The notes beneath the pieces are model-generated. The model searched no databases. It was not told the DNA's origin and saw only the letters and a list, made by a program, of their open reading frames with translations. Of a stretch of DNA of 64,000 nt, positions 53,066 to 61,346 are shown in pieces. Both the position numbers and the translations under genes were made by a program. Numbering within the stretch: position 1 is the stretch's first letter; each line of letters begins with the position of its first letter. This DNA comes from Sediminicola sp963974715 (lineage in GTDB: Bacteria > Bacteroidota > Bacteroidia > Flavobacteriales > Flavobacteriaceae), in contig CAXBDK010000012.1 of assembly GCA_963974715.1 (NCBI GenBank), forward strand, positions 124,001 through 188,000, read 5' to 3'.

Positions 53066-53505
53066 AATATACCGCCACTTCGTACGCTAAATCCCACCAA
53101 CACAAACAAAACCGCAATGGCGGTGACCCCAATGATATGCCATGCCAATGGACGGAGTTTCTTTTGGGGTATCAGGAAAAATCGGGCATGGATAGCCAAT
53201 GCGACCGTGATCAATAGCAAGATCAACTTTAGGGCAATATGTCTTGTATAGTGGTCCATCGTATCCAATTTAAAAAATGAAGGGGAATAGACCGTGGCCA
53301 TATAAACCCCTGTGATGACCAAAATTAGCAGGGAATGGATCCCGATACGTTCATACCTTTGTTCAAATTGGACGATCAAGTTAAAATCTTCGTATCGCAA
53401 GGCCTTGGGCAAAAAACCTAGGGCGAGTATCAAATGTCCTCCCGTCCATACCATGGCCGCCAACAAATGTATAAATATAATAGCCTTGGGTACCATGCCG
53501 TTCAC
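53062..53505 (-). CDS. CopD-like membrane protein of the nos cluster
   Basis: 147 aa with four membrane helices. FIHLLAAMVWTGGHLIL at the N-terminus is the copper-resistance CopD-type motif with two histidines, and further histidines lie in the loop (YTRHIALKL) and in HARFFLIP. A copper or heme role is plausible. It overlaps both neighbours by 4 bp. Confidence 0.75.
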   Translation of the reverse strand: MNGMVPKAIIFIHLLAAMVWTGGHLILALGFLPKALRYEDFNLIVQFEQRYERIGIHSLLILVITGVYMATVYSPSFFKLDTMDHYTRHIALKLILLLITVALAIHARFFLIPQKKLRPLAWHIIGVTAIAVLFVLVGFSVRSGGIL

Positions 53506-53801
53506 CGTATGATTAGGAATTTTGTATCCTCAGTGGCCATTACCCAATGTTCCGTTTCCTTGGAAAACCGCAAATGTTGTTTTGCCGTTAAGGTTATGAT
53601 CTGGTTCTCGATATGAAAATACATAGATCCTTCCAGAACCACCAAATGTACATCCTTTGGGGAACTATGCTTTGGGAATACTGCATTTTTGGCCAAACTG
53701 ATGCTCAAGATTTCCAAGGATGGTGTTTTTGCCAATTGCGCTACTTTTAGGTCTTCGAAGGGTTGTTCTGCAATGGTGTTGTCAATATCTATCACGTACA
53801 T
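53502..53801 (-). CDS. small cupin-domain protein
   Basis: 99 aa. The cupin core is KHSSPKDVHLVVLEGSMYFHI followed by FSKETEHWVMA, with two or three candidate metal-binding histidines. It overlaps the next gene by 4 bp and is 19 bp after nosL, so it belongs to the nos operon. Its role there is unknown. Confidence 0.78.
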   Translation of the reverse strand: MYVIDIDNTIAEQPFEDLKVAQLAKTPSLEILSISLAKNAVFPKHSSPKDVHLVVLEGSMYFHIENQIITLTAKQHLRFSKETEHWVMATEDTKFLIIR

Positions 53802-53820
53802 GTTCTTTGGGTTAAATGTG

Positions 53821-54258
53821 TTATTTGTATTGTTGTTTCAGTTGGTTCCAAGATAATAGTTCCCCATCGTTTGTATCGCGAACATTTTGGGCCTTTTCCC
53901 CATCAGAGAATGCACTGAGGAAGGCGCCCATGGGACTGGGGATGCTCTCACTGATCAGATACGTGGCCTTAGTGGCATCCACCAAAGTTCCGGGTTGATC
54001 AAAATCATTCACCATGTACAGTGCCATGGACGGTTCATCTTCATCCTTTAACCGGTTCATCATACATTCAATAGCATCAAAATTGAAGACCTTGCCTTTT
54101 TTGTTGACCAGTTGTGCGGCATGCTGCTTGTCCACAATGGTCATGCGACAGAAATGACAGGGTACATGCCCATATTCAATGGGTCTTGGACGAACGGAAC
54201 ATCCAGTGGCAATGCCGATGCCGATGGCTATTATTTTAAGGGCAATACTTTTTTTCAT
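53821..54258 (-). CDS. nosL: NosL copper chaperone
   Basis: 145 aa lipoprotein (lipobox ATGCS). The NosL signature VPCHFCRMTIVDKQHAAQ is present near residue 32, and EYGH lies just before it. It delivers copper to NosZ. It sits between the NosB-like gene and the cupin gene. Confidence 0.94.
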   Translation of the reverse strand: MKKSIALKIIAIGIGIATGCSVRPRPIEYGHVPCHFCRMTIVDKQHAAQLVNKKGKVFNFDAIECMMNRLKDEDEPSMALYMVNDFDQPGTLVDATKATYLISESIPSPMGAFLSAFSDGEKAQNVRDTNDGELLSWNQLKQQYK

Positions 54259-54268
54259 GTGTAAAAAG

Positions 54269-54880
54269 TTATGGTTGTTTTGTATTTCTCCAACCCAAAT
54301 AAGTGGCTACCAGTGTCAATACCATACCGACAAACATGAACCAAGCGCCAGGACCTGGTAAAGAGGTGACATCAAAGTTGAGCATTTTTACATGTCCGAG
54401 CAATGGAGGCTTATAGGTCATGGGGGTCCCATCCGGGTGGGTCAGTTTCATAATGGCATTGGGATCCAAATTGGTGCCGTAGTCAATCATCCATTCATTG
54501 AAATCATACATGCCCAAAACGCCCAAAACGGCCATGAACGTGAACCATCCAAGGAACAATTTATAGCTCACCATATTAAAGAACCCCACTATACCAATGG
54601 ATACCCCTACAGCCACCATGATTCCAATAACGATTGGGAAAGTGCCAAATTCCCACATTTCTCCGGCCTTTGGAAGGGTCTGCATGCCGATGTAATGGTT
54701 CAGACCATCAATGTTCTGAATGTCGAATTCGTTTACACCTTTGAGCCCACTGATATATATGTCAATCCCCAGTTTATCGGGGTATTGGGGCGCACCCAAC
54801 ATGATGTTCCATAAAGGAAAGATGTACAATCCCAATAAGAAGAGCGGACCTACGATCATTAATATAGTAGCCTTTTTCAT
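54269..54880 (-). CDS. NosB-like membrane protein of clade II nos clusters
   Basis: 203 aa with four membrane helices (about residues 5-25, 82-103, 108-126 and 178-196) and a periplasmic loop containing GIDIYISGLKGVNEFDIQNIDGLNHYIGM (in part). Proteins of this type lie directly after clade II nosZ in Bacteroidota. The name NosB is by context only, and its function is not established. Confidence 0.72.
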   Translation of the reverse strand: MKKATILMIVGPLFLLGLYIFPLWNIMLGAPQYPDKLGIDIYISGLKGVNEFDIQNIDGLNHYIGMQTLPKAGEMWEFGTFPIVIGIMVAVGVSIGIVGFFNMVSYKLFLGWFTFMAVLGVLGMYDFNEWMIDYGTNLDPNAIMKLTHPDGTPMTYKPPLLGHVKMLNFDVTSLPGPGAWFMFVGMVLTLVATYLGWRNTKQP

Positions 54881-54946
54881 TTTGTTCTATTTAAGGATTA
54901 CAAATTGAAAGTGGTTTTTTGGTCGATCACCTTTGTTTCGGTTCGT

Positions 54947-54984
54947 AACAACGCGGGCAGGTCGTGGACACAGCCCGCGTTGTT
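54947..54984. terminator. strong hairpin between nosZ and the downstream nos genes
   Basis: AACAACGCGGGC / GCCCGCGTTGTT is a perfect 12-bp stem with a 14-base loop. In the nos reading direction no U run follows, so it may be an mRNA-stabilising or partial-attenuation element; on the other strand TTTTAAT follows. Confidence 0.65.
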
Positions 54985-55012
54985 TTAATATGATTGCAAA
55001 GAACATCTGGTG

Positions 55013-56965
55013 CTATTCACCAAGAGACCATTTCAGTTCCGTATTGGAAGTGGCGGGCGATACCCTTACATATCCTTGCATCTCTTGGTGCAGTGCAGAA
55101 CAAAAATCTGTACAATAGAAGGGCCATACCCCAACTTGCTTGGGTTCCCATACAGAGGTCTTGGTCTGTCCGGGCATGATCAACAACTCGGAGCTGTTCT
55201 GTCCCAAGATGGCAAAGCCATGGGGCACATCAAAATCCTGCTCATGGTTGGTGATATGAAAATAGACCTTGTCACCTACTTTGATCCCCTCGATGTTGTC
55301 AGGGGTAAAGTGGCTGCGGATCGTGGACATGTACACATGGACCTCCTTACCTTCGCGAACCACTTTAGAGTCGGCGGGCGATTTAACCGCATAAGGATGT
55401 TTGTTCTCATCCAATCTGTAGATTTTTTTTGACTTGGGCGCCAACAGATCAGCTGGGATTCCTGCTGCATAGTGAGGTTCACCATGCGTAGGAAAGTCAT
55501 AGATCAACTCCATTTTTTCGCCAGAAATGTCGTAAATCTGCGCGGAATGTTCCATTTCTGGTCCTGTGGGCAAGTATCGGTCCTTGGTAATCTTGTTCAT
55601 GGCCACCACATATTTGCCAAATGGTTTTCTGGAGTTCCCTCCGGGAATCATCAAGTGGCCTACGGAATAGTACGTCGGTTTTCTGTCAATGACCTCCCAG
55701 GTTCCCAACTTCCATTTTACTACCTCGGAAGAGATGAAGAAAGTGGTGTAGGCGTTCCCTTTATCGTCAAACTCGGTATGTAACGGGCCCAATCCGCCAC
55801 TTTTTACCTGTCCTGCCAATACATCCTCGAATTTGAGGATAGGGATGCCATAGGCTTCCCCATCAAATCTTTCACCTTCAATGGCAGCTATCATTTTATC
55901 AAAAGAGTGTACCGTCAAGTCTGCGGAGAGTTTACCATTACCTATAATGTACTGTCCGGAGGGATCTACGTCACAACCGTGGGGGGATTTTGGAGTGGGC
56001 AAAAAGTAAACAGCGCCGGGAACTTTTAATGGATCCACGGTCAACACCTCTTTTTTTAAGGTCGTGGTAGCGGTATGGGTGCCTTCATCATATAGGTTAT
56101 GGGCATAGTTGGCGGCCATTTTGGTGCCCCCACCGTTGTTCACATATTCCTCGATTTTCTTCCAGTTGACCGCGGCAATAAAGTCCTTGTCGTTTTGTGA
56201 GGCGTTCACCTCTTGTAAAGTATGGGCTTCCTCCGTATTATAGGTGGTAAAGAAGAACCAGCCATGGGATTTTCCCCTCCCAGGGTGGGAGAGGTCGTAA
56301 TTGAAACCGGGCATCAACAATTGGAACTTTATATCCATGTGGCCATGCTCTGGGTCAATACTTATAAAGGATAACGATCCTTTAAAATTGCTTTTGTATT
56401 CATTGATGGGCATGTCCCTTTGTGGAATGGGGACGGAGAACCTGGTACCTGCCACTACATATTCTGTGTTCTCTGTAATGAAGGACGAACTGTGGTTGCC
56501 CGCACTATTGGGAACCTCAATGATCTCCTCTGTTTCAAAGGTGCTCAAATTGATACGAGCGATCCGTGGAGTATTGTTTCCATTGATAAAAATCCAGCGA
56601 CCATCCAATTCACCGTTTGTCTGTGAAATATCGGGGTGGTGCGCATCATCCCACGGTATAAAACCGTGTGAAGTGTTGAGCATGGGTCTGGTTTCTTCGG
56701 AATACCCATAACCCGATGTTGGGAATTGGGAGAAAACGGGGATTTCCTTGAACATTCGACCGGAAGGTAAACCGTAAACGGTAAGGTTACCACTGTATCC
56801 TCCCGACAGAAAGGCGTAAAATTCATCTTGCTCACCTGGCGCAACATATACCTTTTCGGCAGCACTGGAGGATAGGGCGCCGTTTGAACTTTGATTCTGC
56901 TGGCCGCAGGAAACTAGCATCAGGGCCGCTCCCATGGTCATTATTAAATGGTTATAAATTTTCAT
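55013..56965 (-). CDS. nosZ: nitrous oxide reductase, Sec-type (clade II)
   Basis: 650 aa enzyme that reduces N2O to N2. The N-terminus is a Sec lipoprotein signal (ALMLVSCGQ) rather than a Tat signal, marking the clade II (atypical) form. DDAHHPDIS near residue 105 carries CuZ histidines; further histidines lie in HTEFDDKG and SAQIYD regions. The C-terminal cupredoxin domain has the CuA ligands in YCTDFCSALHQEMQGY. Transcribed after a cytochrome c. Confidence 0.97.
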   Translation of the reverse strand: MKIYNHLIMTMGAALMLVSCGQQNQSSNGALSSSAAEKVYVAPGEQDEFYAFLSGGYSGNLTVYGLPSGRMFKEIPVFSQFPTSGYGYSEETRPMLNTSHGFIPWDDAHHPDISQTNGELDGRWIFINGNNTPRIARINLSTFETEEIIEVPNSAGNHSSSFITENTEYVVAGTRFSVPIPQRDMPINEYKSNFKGSLSFISIDPEHGHMDIKFQLLMPGFNYDLSHPGRGKSHGWFFFTTYNTEEAHTLQEVNASQNDKDFIAAVNWKKIEEYVNNGGGTKMAANYAHNLYDEGTHTATTTLKKEVLTVDPLKVPGAVYFLPTPKSPHGCDVDPSGQYIIGNGKLSADLTVHSFDKMIAAIEGERFDGEAYGIPILKFEDVLAGQVKSGGLGPLHTEFDDKGNAYTTFFISSEVVKWKLGTWEVIDRKPTYYSVGHLMIPGGNSRKPFGKYVVAMNKITKDRYLPTGPEMEHSAQIYDISGEKMELIYDFPTHGEPHYAAGIPADLLAPKSKKIYRLDENKHPYAVKSPADSKVVREGKEVHVYMSTIRSHFTPDNIEGIKVGDKVYFHITNHEQDFDVPHGFAILGQNSSELLIMPGQTKTSVWEPKQVGVWPFYCTDFCSALHQEMQGYVRVSPATSNTELKWSLGE

Positions 56966-57020
56966 TAGTTTAAGGATTTATTGGTTATTGTTCCGGTTTT
57001 GATTATATATCACATGTTGG

Positions 57021-57530
57021 TCATTCCAGAGTCCTGAAATATTCAAGGACTGCCCTGGCCTGTTCATCTGTCAATCCTTGGTTGGCCATGGGAGATCCGT
57101 TGAACTCTACGAGGAGATCTTTGGCCAATGGATCTTCTTTCACCATGTTCTCAGGATTCAAGATCATGTTCATTACCCATTCAGGTGTTCTTCGCTCCAA
57201 TACCCCATTGGGTGCCGGCCCAATGAACTTTTTGCCAATTCTGTGGCAGGCCAGACACATTTGCTCATAGACCTCTTTTCCCTTCACGGCCATACTTTGG
57301 TCAATTTCTTTCGGTAACTCAAGTGATTTGATGGGACCGACCCCTTTAGTGGTAAAATCTACACGCTCGGAAGCTTTTACCTCACTTGTGGTGGTCTCCA
57401 TAAGTTGCTCGGTGCTGGCCTTCTTCCGTTGTACACTAAAGCCATCCTCTTTTTTTTCTTCTTTTTTTTCTCCACAGCCGATCAACATTAGAGTGAAAAG
57501 CAAGGCGATACTTTTTGCAATCGTTTTCAT
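57021..57530 (-). CDS. lipoprotein cytochrome c of the nos operon
   Basis: 169 aa. A lipoprotein signal (LMLIGCGEKK) and a charged linker precede one cytochrome c domain with the CLACH heme motif (about residues 93-97) and Met ligand in NGSPMANQGLT. It is the likely electron donor to NosZ, encoded 55 bp downstream. Confidence 0.92.
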   Translation of the reverse strand: MKTIAKSIALLFTLMLIGCGEKKEEKKEDGFSVQRKKASTEQLMETTTSEVKASERVDFTTKGVGPIKSLELPKEIDQSMAVKGKEVYEQMCLACHRIGKKFIGPAPNGVLERRTPEWVMNMILNPENMVKEDPLAKDLLVEFNGSPMANQGLTDEQARAVLEYFRTLE

Positions 57531-57555
57531 TTGGTTACGGGTTAAGAATATGCTC

Positions 57556-57619
57556 CAAAAGTATATAGCGTTCTACTTCAAAAACATGATATAAATCATA
57601 TAGTGGATAAAAATGTCTT
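57556..57619 (-). promoter_or_regulatory. promoter and control sites of the cytochrome c/nosZ operon
   Basis: On the minus strand TACTTTTG (57556-57563) fits the -7 box. ATGAT-ATAA-ATCAT (57586-57599) is a perfect inverted repeat resembling FNR/CRP-family sites and is centred about 43 bases before the predicted start, where activators of this family act. TGGATA-AAAA-TGTCTT (57604-57619) resembles the Rrf2-type sites at 48520 and 49033. Confidence 0.55.
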
Positions 57620-57915
57620 TTAATCTTTAATTTCGTATAATGGACCCGTCCTATCCATTTCTTCCAGACATGCCACAAAGAAAATCTCCTAGCATATCTC
57701 AACGCAATGTGTCCAATAGGTCATGGTCAATGGATCATATACGGGAAAAGACGTATGATCCAGTTCGTAATGGGCATCGATTACCATGAAGTAGACACCC
57801 CATGTGTGCTGCAAAAATTGATGGAACGAATAAGTCCAAGTTCTTCAAAGTATTTAAAAATACGACCATTAGGATTTCATGGAGGGAAAACGGGATATTA
57901 AAACCTGATCCAATC
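57620..57915. other. region between the nos promoter and the first dnaE fragment
   Basis: Short overlapping frames exist (for example 57707-57901), but none has a recognisable motif. It may be the decayed end of a gene carried on the inserted segment. Confidence 0.4.
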
Positions 57916-58258
57916 ATGTTCTACGGTACCTGGATCGATGTGGAGGGGGCGTTCTTCGATACCGCCAATTTTTGTGGACAGCCTACGGAAATATCTTTTT
58001 GGGCGGGGGCTGTTACCTGCTCTTGGGCACGGTTGAAGTGGACAACCAGTTCCCTACCATCACGATCACCAAATGGCCAAGATGCCCTTTGTCCCCGACC
58101 CCCGCTATGCCCACGAACCCGATGCCAAGGCCCACGATAGGCTACGGGAGGATGTCAGCAGAACGGACCGTGCCCCCTATCCACAGACCAAGGAAATCGC
58201 ATTGCCGAGGGGAAGGATGGGAGGAAAAAAACAATGATTTTGGAAGCGCTCGTTTTGG
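57916..58258 (+). pseudogene. broken copy of the dnaE-like 3' end (copy 1)
   Basis: Homologous to 45245-45577 of the dnaE-like gene and continuing past the stop into the same TGATTTTGGAAG tail and then the GC-rich repeat. It begins exactly at the codon ATG of MFFGTWID, as copy 2 does. Several single-base indels break the frame. Confidence 0.9.
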
Positions 58259-58351
58259 GCGTGTCCCGCCCTCCTCAGGTGGGCGGACGGGGCGGGCTTT
58301 CACTACAATTCCTCTGGCCTTCGGAGATTTTCGCTCTATCCCTCACGCTGG
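58259..58351. repeat. GC-rich palindromic dispersed repeat, copy 3
   Basis: Starts GCGTGTCCCGCC, has sub-repeats GGGCTTTCACTACAAT and GAGATTTTCGCTCTAT, and ends CCCTCACGCTGG, so the GCGTG and CACGC ends are inverted. It follows a dnaE tail just as copy 2 does. Confidence 0.82.
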
Positions 58352-58388
58352 AAGGAATAGGGATTAGAGAGAATCTGACCTAGGGGAA

Positions 58389-58727
58389 ATGTTCTTCAGC
58401 ACTTGGATCGATGTGGAGGGCGCTTTCTTCGATACCGCCCATTTTGCGGATTGCCTACGGAAATATCCCTTTTTGGGCGGGGGCTGTTACCTGCTCTTGG
58501 GCACGGTGGAGGTGGACTACCACTTCCCCACCATCACCATCACCAAAATGGCAAAGATGCCCTTTGTCCCCGACCCCCGCTATGCCCACGAGCCCCATGC
58601 CTCGTATAAGGCACACCACAGGTTACGGGAGGATGTCAGCAGTACCCACTGGGCTCTTTATCCACAGACAAAGGAAATTGGGTTGCCCAGGGATTCGCCC
58701 GAGGCGGATGGGGGACGTAAACAATGA
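58389..58727 (+). pseudogene. open copy of the dnaE-like 3' end (copy 2)
   Basis: 112 codons without a break, starting MFFSTWIDVEGAFF and ending EADGGRKQ. It matches the last 110 residues of the dnaE-like protein (the OB-like domain). A run of 134 identical bases links 45314-45447 to 58458-58591, while the flanks differ. It could be a remnant or a small expressed protein. Confidence 0.85.
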
Positions 58728-58831
58728 TGTTCGAAAAATAAGCGGTCCTGATCCTGGGAAGCTTACAAACGTGTCAAACTCCTAGATTTTACAGAGATTT
58801 CGCCTATTTTGTTTTTAAAAGCGGTATTGCT

Positions 58832-60100
58832 TTATTCTTTTTCCATTTGAGAACCTATAAATGGTATTCTCGGTGCTAAAAAATAGCCCGTTAAACTTGC
58901 AAATAGGATTGGGATAAAATGTCCGAATCCCGTTAAGGTAGCAAGTAAGATCGTTGTGCTCATTGGCGTTCGCGTTACGCAGGCGTTTATTGCGGCCATA
59001 CAGCTAACAATTGCCAAGGTCAAATTTATTGTCGGGAACAGTTGATGGATGATCAGTCCCAATGTTGCGCCTACAAAAAACAGGGGAATAATGAATCCGC
59101 CCCTCCAACCTGATGTCACGGTTATTGAGATGGCGATGATTTTAAAAATCAAGATCGCTATCAATAAGGTCAATGAGAGATTGGCTGATAATAATTGGTT
59201 GATTTCGTGATGTCCGAAGTATCGGGTCAATGGAAGGTAAAATGCTATAATGCCAAGGAGGATTCCACCGATCAGTGTTTTGATATAGATGGGCATTGGT
59301 CTTTTCTCGAAAATCGATTTGAAAAATTTGGTGCAAAAAATGAATGCCCAACCAAAAGCGGTCCCGATCATCGCAAAGAGGACCGCATAGCCAAAATCAA
59401 AGATCCCCGAATATTCATAAGCGGATAGATCCCAGATGGGACCGAGGCCCAAATGAACGATCAAAGCGAAAACCAGATAGCTAAAGCAACTTGCAACAAA
59501 TGCGGGAATAATTGCCCTGTAATACTCGACCGCGTGTTTATGGTGGAGTATTTCCAGTGAAAACAGACTGCCGCCCAAAGGAGCGCCAAATAATGCCGTA
59601 AAACCCGAAGCCATTCCTGCGATACTCAATGACCTTAGTTCTTCCCCCTTTAGTCGGAACAATTTTCCGATCCATGTTCCCGTTGAGCCCGTGACCTGTA
59701 CCAATGGTGCTTCTGGGCCGAGACTTCCACCTGATGCAACACATAACAAAGAGGAGAGCACCATTGACGGGTTGTTCTTGGGATCGAGTTTTCCTTTATT
59801 GAATCGGATATTGTTGACGATCAAATGTATTTCTCCCGGGTCTCCGATGAAGTGTATTATCAAACCTGCCAAAAGTCCGCAAATGGCCATTACGGGAATT
59901 ACCTGCCAACCACTAAAAATGGCCAATTGGTGCGTTAAAAACTCAAGTCCGATCCAATAGGCCCCTGCTATTATTCCACCTAGCAGCCCTAGAAACGCCC
60001 ATAACATAAAATTCCTACTGAAAACAAAGGGGTTGAACCGGACCGGTTGGTCCAAAATATTCAAATAGGTTACCAGTTTTCTTCTTCGCTTTAATTTCAC
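58832..60100 (-). CDS. ClC-type chloride channel/transporter
   Basis: 422 aa membrane protein with about 10-12 helices. ClC filter motifs: GGSLGPEAPLVQ (about residue 124-135) and WRGGFIIP (about residue 328), with the re-entrant SGFTALFGAPLGGSLFSLE. The position of GPEAP corresponds to the gating glutamate region. Whether channel or Cl-/H+ antiporter cannot be told. Its 3' end lies next to the dnaE copy at 58389. Confidence 0.92.
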   Translation of the reverse strand: MKLKRRRKLVTYLNILDQPVRFNPFVFSRNFMLWAFLGLLGGIIAGAYWIGLEFLTHQLAIFSGWQVIPVMAICGLLAGLIIHFIGDPGEIHLIVNNIRFNKGKLDPKNNPSMVLSSLLCVASGGSLGPEAPLVQVTGSTGTWIGKLFRLKGEELRSLSIAGMASGFTALFGAPLGGSLFSLEILHHKHAVEYYRAIIPAFVASCFSYLVFALIVHLGLGPIWDLSAYEYSGIFDFGYAVLFAMIGTAFGWAFIFCTKFFKSIFEKRPMPIYIKTLIGGILLGIIAFYLPLTRYFGHHEINQLLSANLSLTLLIAILIFKIIAISITVTSGWRGGFIIPLFFVGATLGLIIHQLFPTINLTLAIVSCMAAINACVTRTPMSTTILLATLTGFGHFIPILFASLTGYFLAPRIPFIGSQMEKE

Positions 60101-60602
60101 CGTTAGATTTCAGTTTTATATGTCATGACAAATGTATATGATCATTGTTCAAATACCCATAATACGTCCAATATAACAACTCTTTAAATTCATTTACCTA
60201 TGTATTCACCCTGTAGATATAAATTCGGGCGCTATGCTGGAGATACACGCATCATCTTTAAAATGGCCAAGATGCCCTTTGTCCCCGAACCCGGGGCTGT
60301 CCATTTTGGTTATGGCAATGGCGGGCCATGGATTTCTGCCCATCGGACAGCGTGGATAAATTGGATATGGGCAGGATGATCGGCCATAGTGTTGCCCCCA
60401 ATATCAGGCACGGGGCTAAAAGGCACAACACCGACCATAAAAGGTTTATGGGAAGAACAAATGACCGTGTACTTCTACGTAAAGGAGCGTTCATTTTTAG
60501 GGACCGGTCTTTTATGGGGCAATCAAATGCATTTTTCACCTTAAGGACTTTCTTAATAAATGGTATATTTGAACGTGTTTTATCGGGAAAATACCATAGG
60601 TC
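60101..60602. other. intergenic region with a dnaE scrap
   Basis: About 500 bases between the ClC gene and the XRE gene. It holds the dnaE fragment at 60259-60290 and overlapping short frames on both strands with no motif that I trust. Confidence 0.5.
60259..60290 (+). pseudogene. short fragment of the dnaE-like 3' region (copy 3)
   Basis: About 29 bases around ATGGCCAAGATGCCCTTTGT match the dnaE segment at about 45402-45430 with one mismatch. The sequence on both sides is unrelated, so only a scrap remains. Confidence 0.7.
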
Positions 60603-61232
60603 TTGAAAAGAACGTTAAAAGAGCATCGATTACATCTGCATTTATCCCAGCAAGGGCTTGCAGAGTTATCGGGAGTTTCCATTCGAACAATTCAAAGAAT
60701 AGAGAACGGGACCTCTACAGGCAGTCCGTACGTCATAAGGTCTTTGTGCAAATCACTGAATATCGATCCAGCATATTTGGTCACGAATCCGGACCCTCAT
60801 ACCGAAGAGACCATAACGTACATATCGGAAACGACCCCAGGCGCGGATCTGGCCAAAAGCCCATATGATAGAAGGGTGAAGTATATCAACTTCAGCGCCC
60901 TTTCAATCTTGTGCTTTCCCTTTTTAAACCTGATAGTACCTGCTGTTCTCTACTTCGTGTTCAAAAAGTCGCTTTCAAGTCCCCATAATAAAGAGGCAGC
61001 CTTGAAAATCATAAGTTTTCAGATCCTATGGTCGGTCCTTGCCCTAATTTTAATGATCCTTATTCCAGTTGTTGACCATTATTTTTTTAGAACTTGGGAA
61101 ATATTGGAAATTCCTTTGTTTATATGGGGCTATTTGTTCTTGGTCATCATATTGGTCCTGGTTATCCTGTACACGGCCAGTAACATAAACAAGGCAAAGG
61201 ATCTGCTGGTATTTATTCCAAACCTCCTATGA
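60603..61232 (+). CDS. XRE-type HTH protein with membrane domain
   Basis: 209 aa. The start is TTG at 60603: an in-frame TAG lies two codons upstream, and the family begins exactly with KRTLKEHR-type sequence. The N-terminal HTH reads LSQQGLAELSGVSIRTIQRIENG. The C-terminal half has three membrane helices (about residues 95-120, 135-160 and 170-195), resembling DUF4870-type fusions. It probably senses a membrane signal and regulates the serine hydrolases downstream. Confidence 0.82.
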   Translation: MKRTLKEHRLHLHLSQQGLAELSGVSIRTIQRIENGTSTGSPYVIRSLCKSLNIDPAYLVTNPDPHTEETITYISETTPGADLAKSPYDRRVKYINFSALSILCFPFLNLIVPAVLYFVFKKSLSSPHNKEAALKIISFQILWSVLALILMILIPVVDHYFFRTWEILEIPLFIWGYLFLVIILVLVILYTASNINKAKDLLVFIPNLL

Positions 61233-61253
61233 TAAATTCACCTGCCAAGAGCC

Positions 61254-61273
61254 TATGTCACATTTATGACATA
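61254..61273. promoter_or_regulatory. palindrome upstream of the serine hydrolases
   Basis: TATGTCA-CATTTA-TGACATA is a perfect 7-6-7 inverted repeat about 75 bases before the hydrolase ATG and 22 bases after the XRE stop. A -7 box TATTTTTG lies at 61318-61325. It is a candidate site for the XRE regulator. Confidence 0.55.
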
Positions 61274-61346
61274 AAAATGGCGTCCCATTGGCGTAGGCCG
61301 TAACGACGGCGATGACCTATTTTTGTGAAGGAAAAACTATTTCTTT

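Noticed and set aside
57802..58140. Frame joining unrelated sequence to the dnaE tail
   Set aside because: The dnaE part is frameshifted after about 20 codons, so no functional fusion is likely.
60258..60539. 93-codon minus-strand frame with a hydrophobic stretch
   Set aside because: It begins in unassigned DNA and runs through the dnaE scrap; the hydrophobic run alone is not enough to call a gene.
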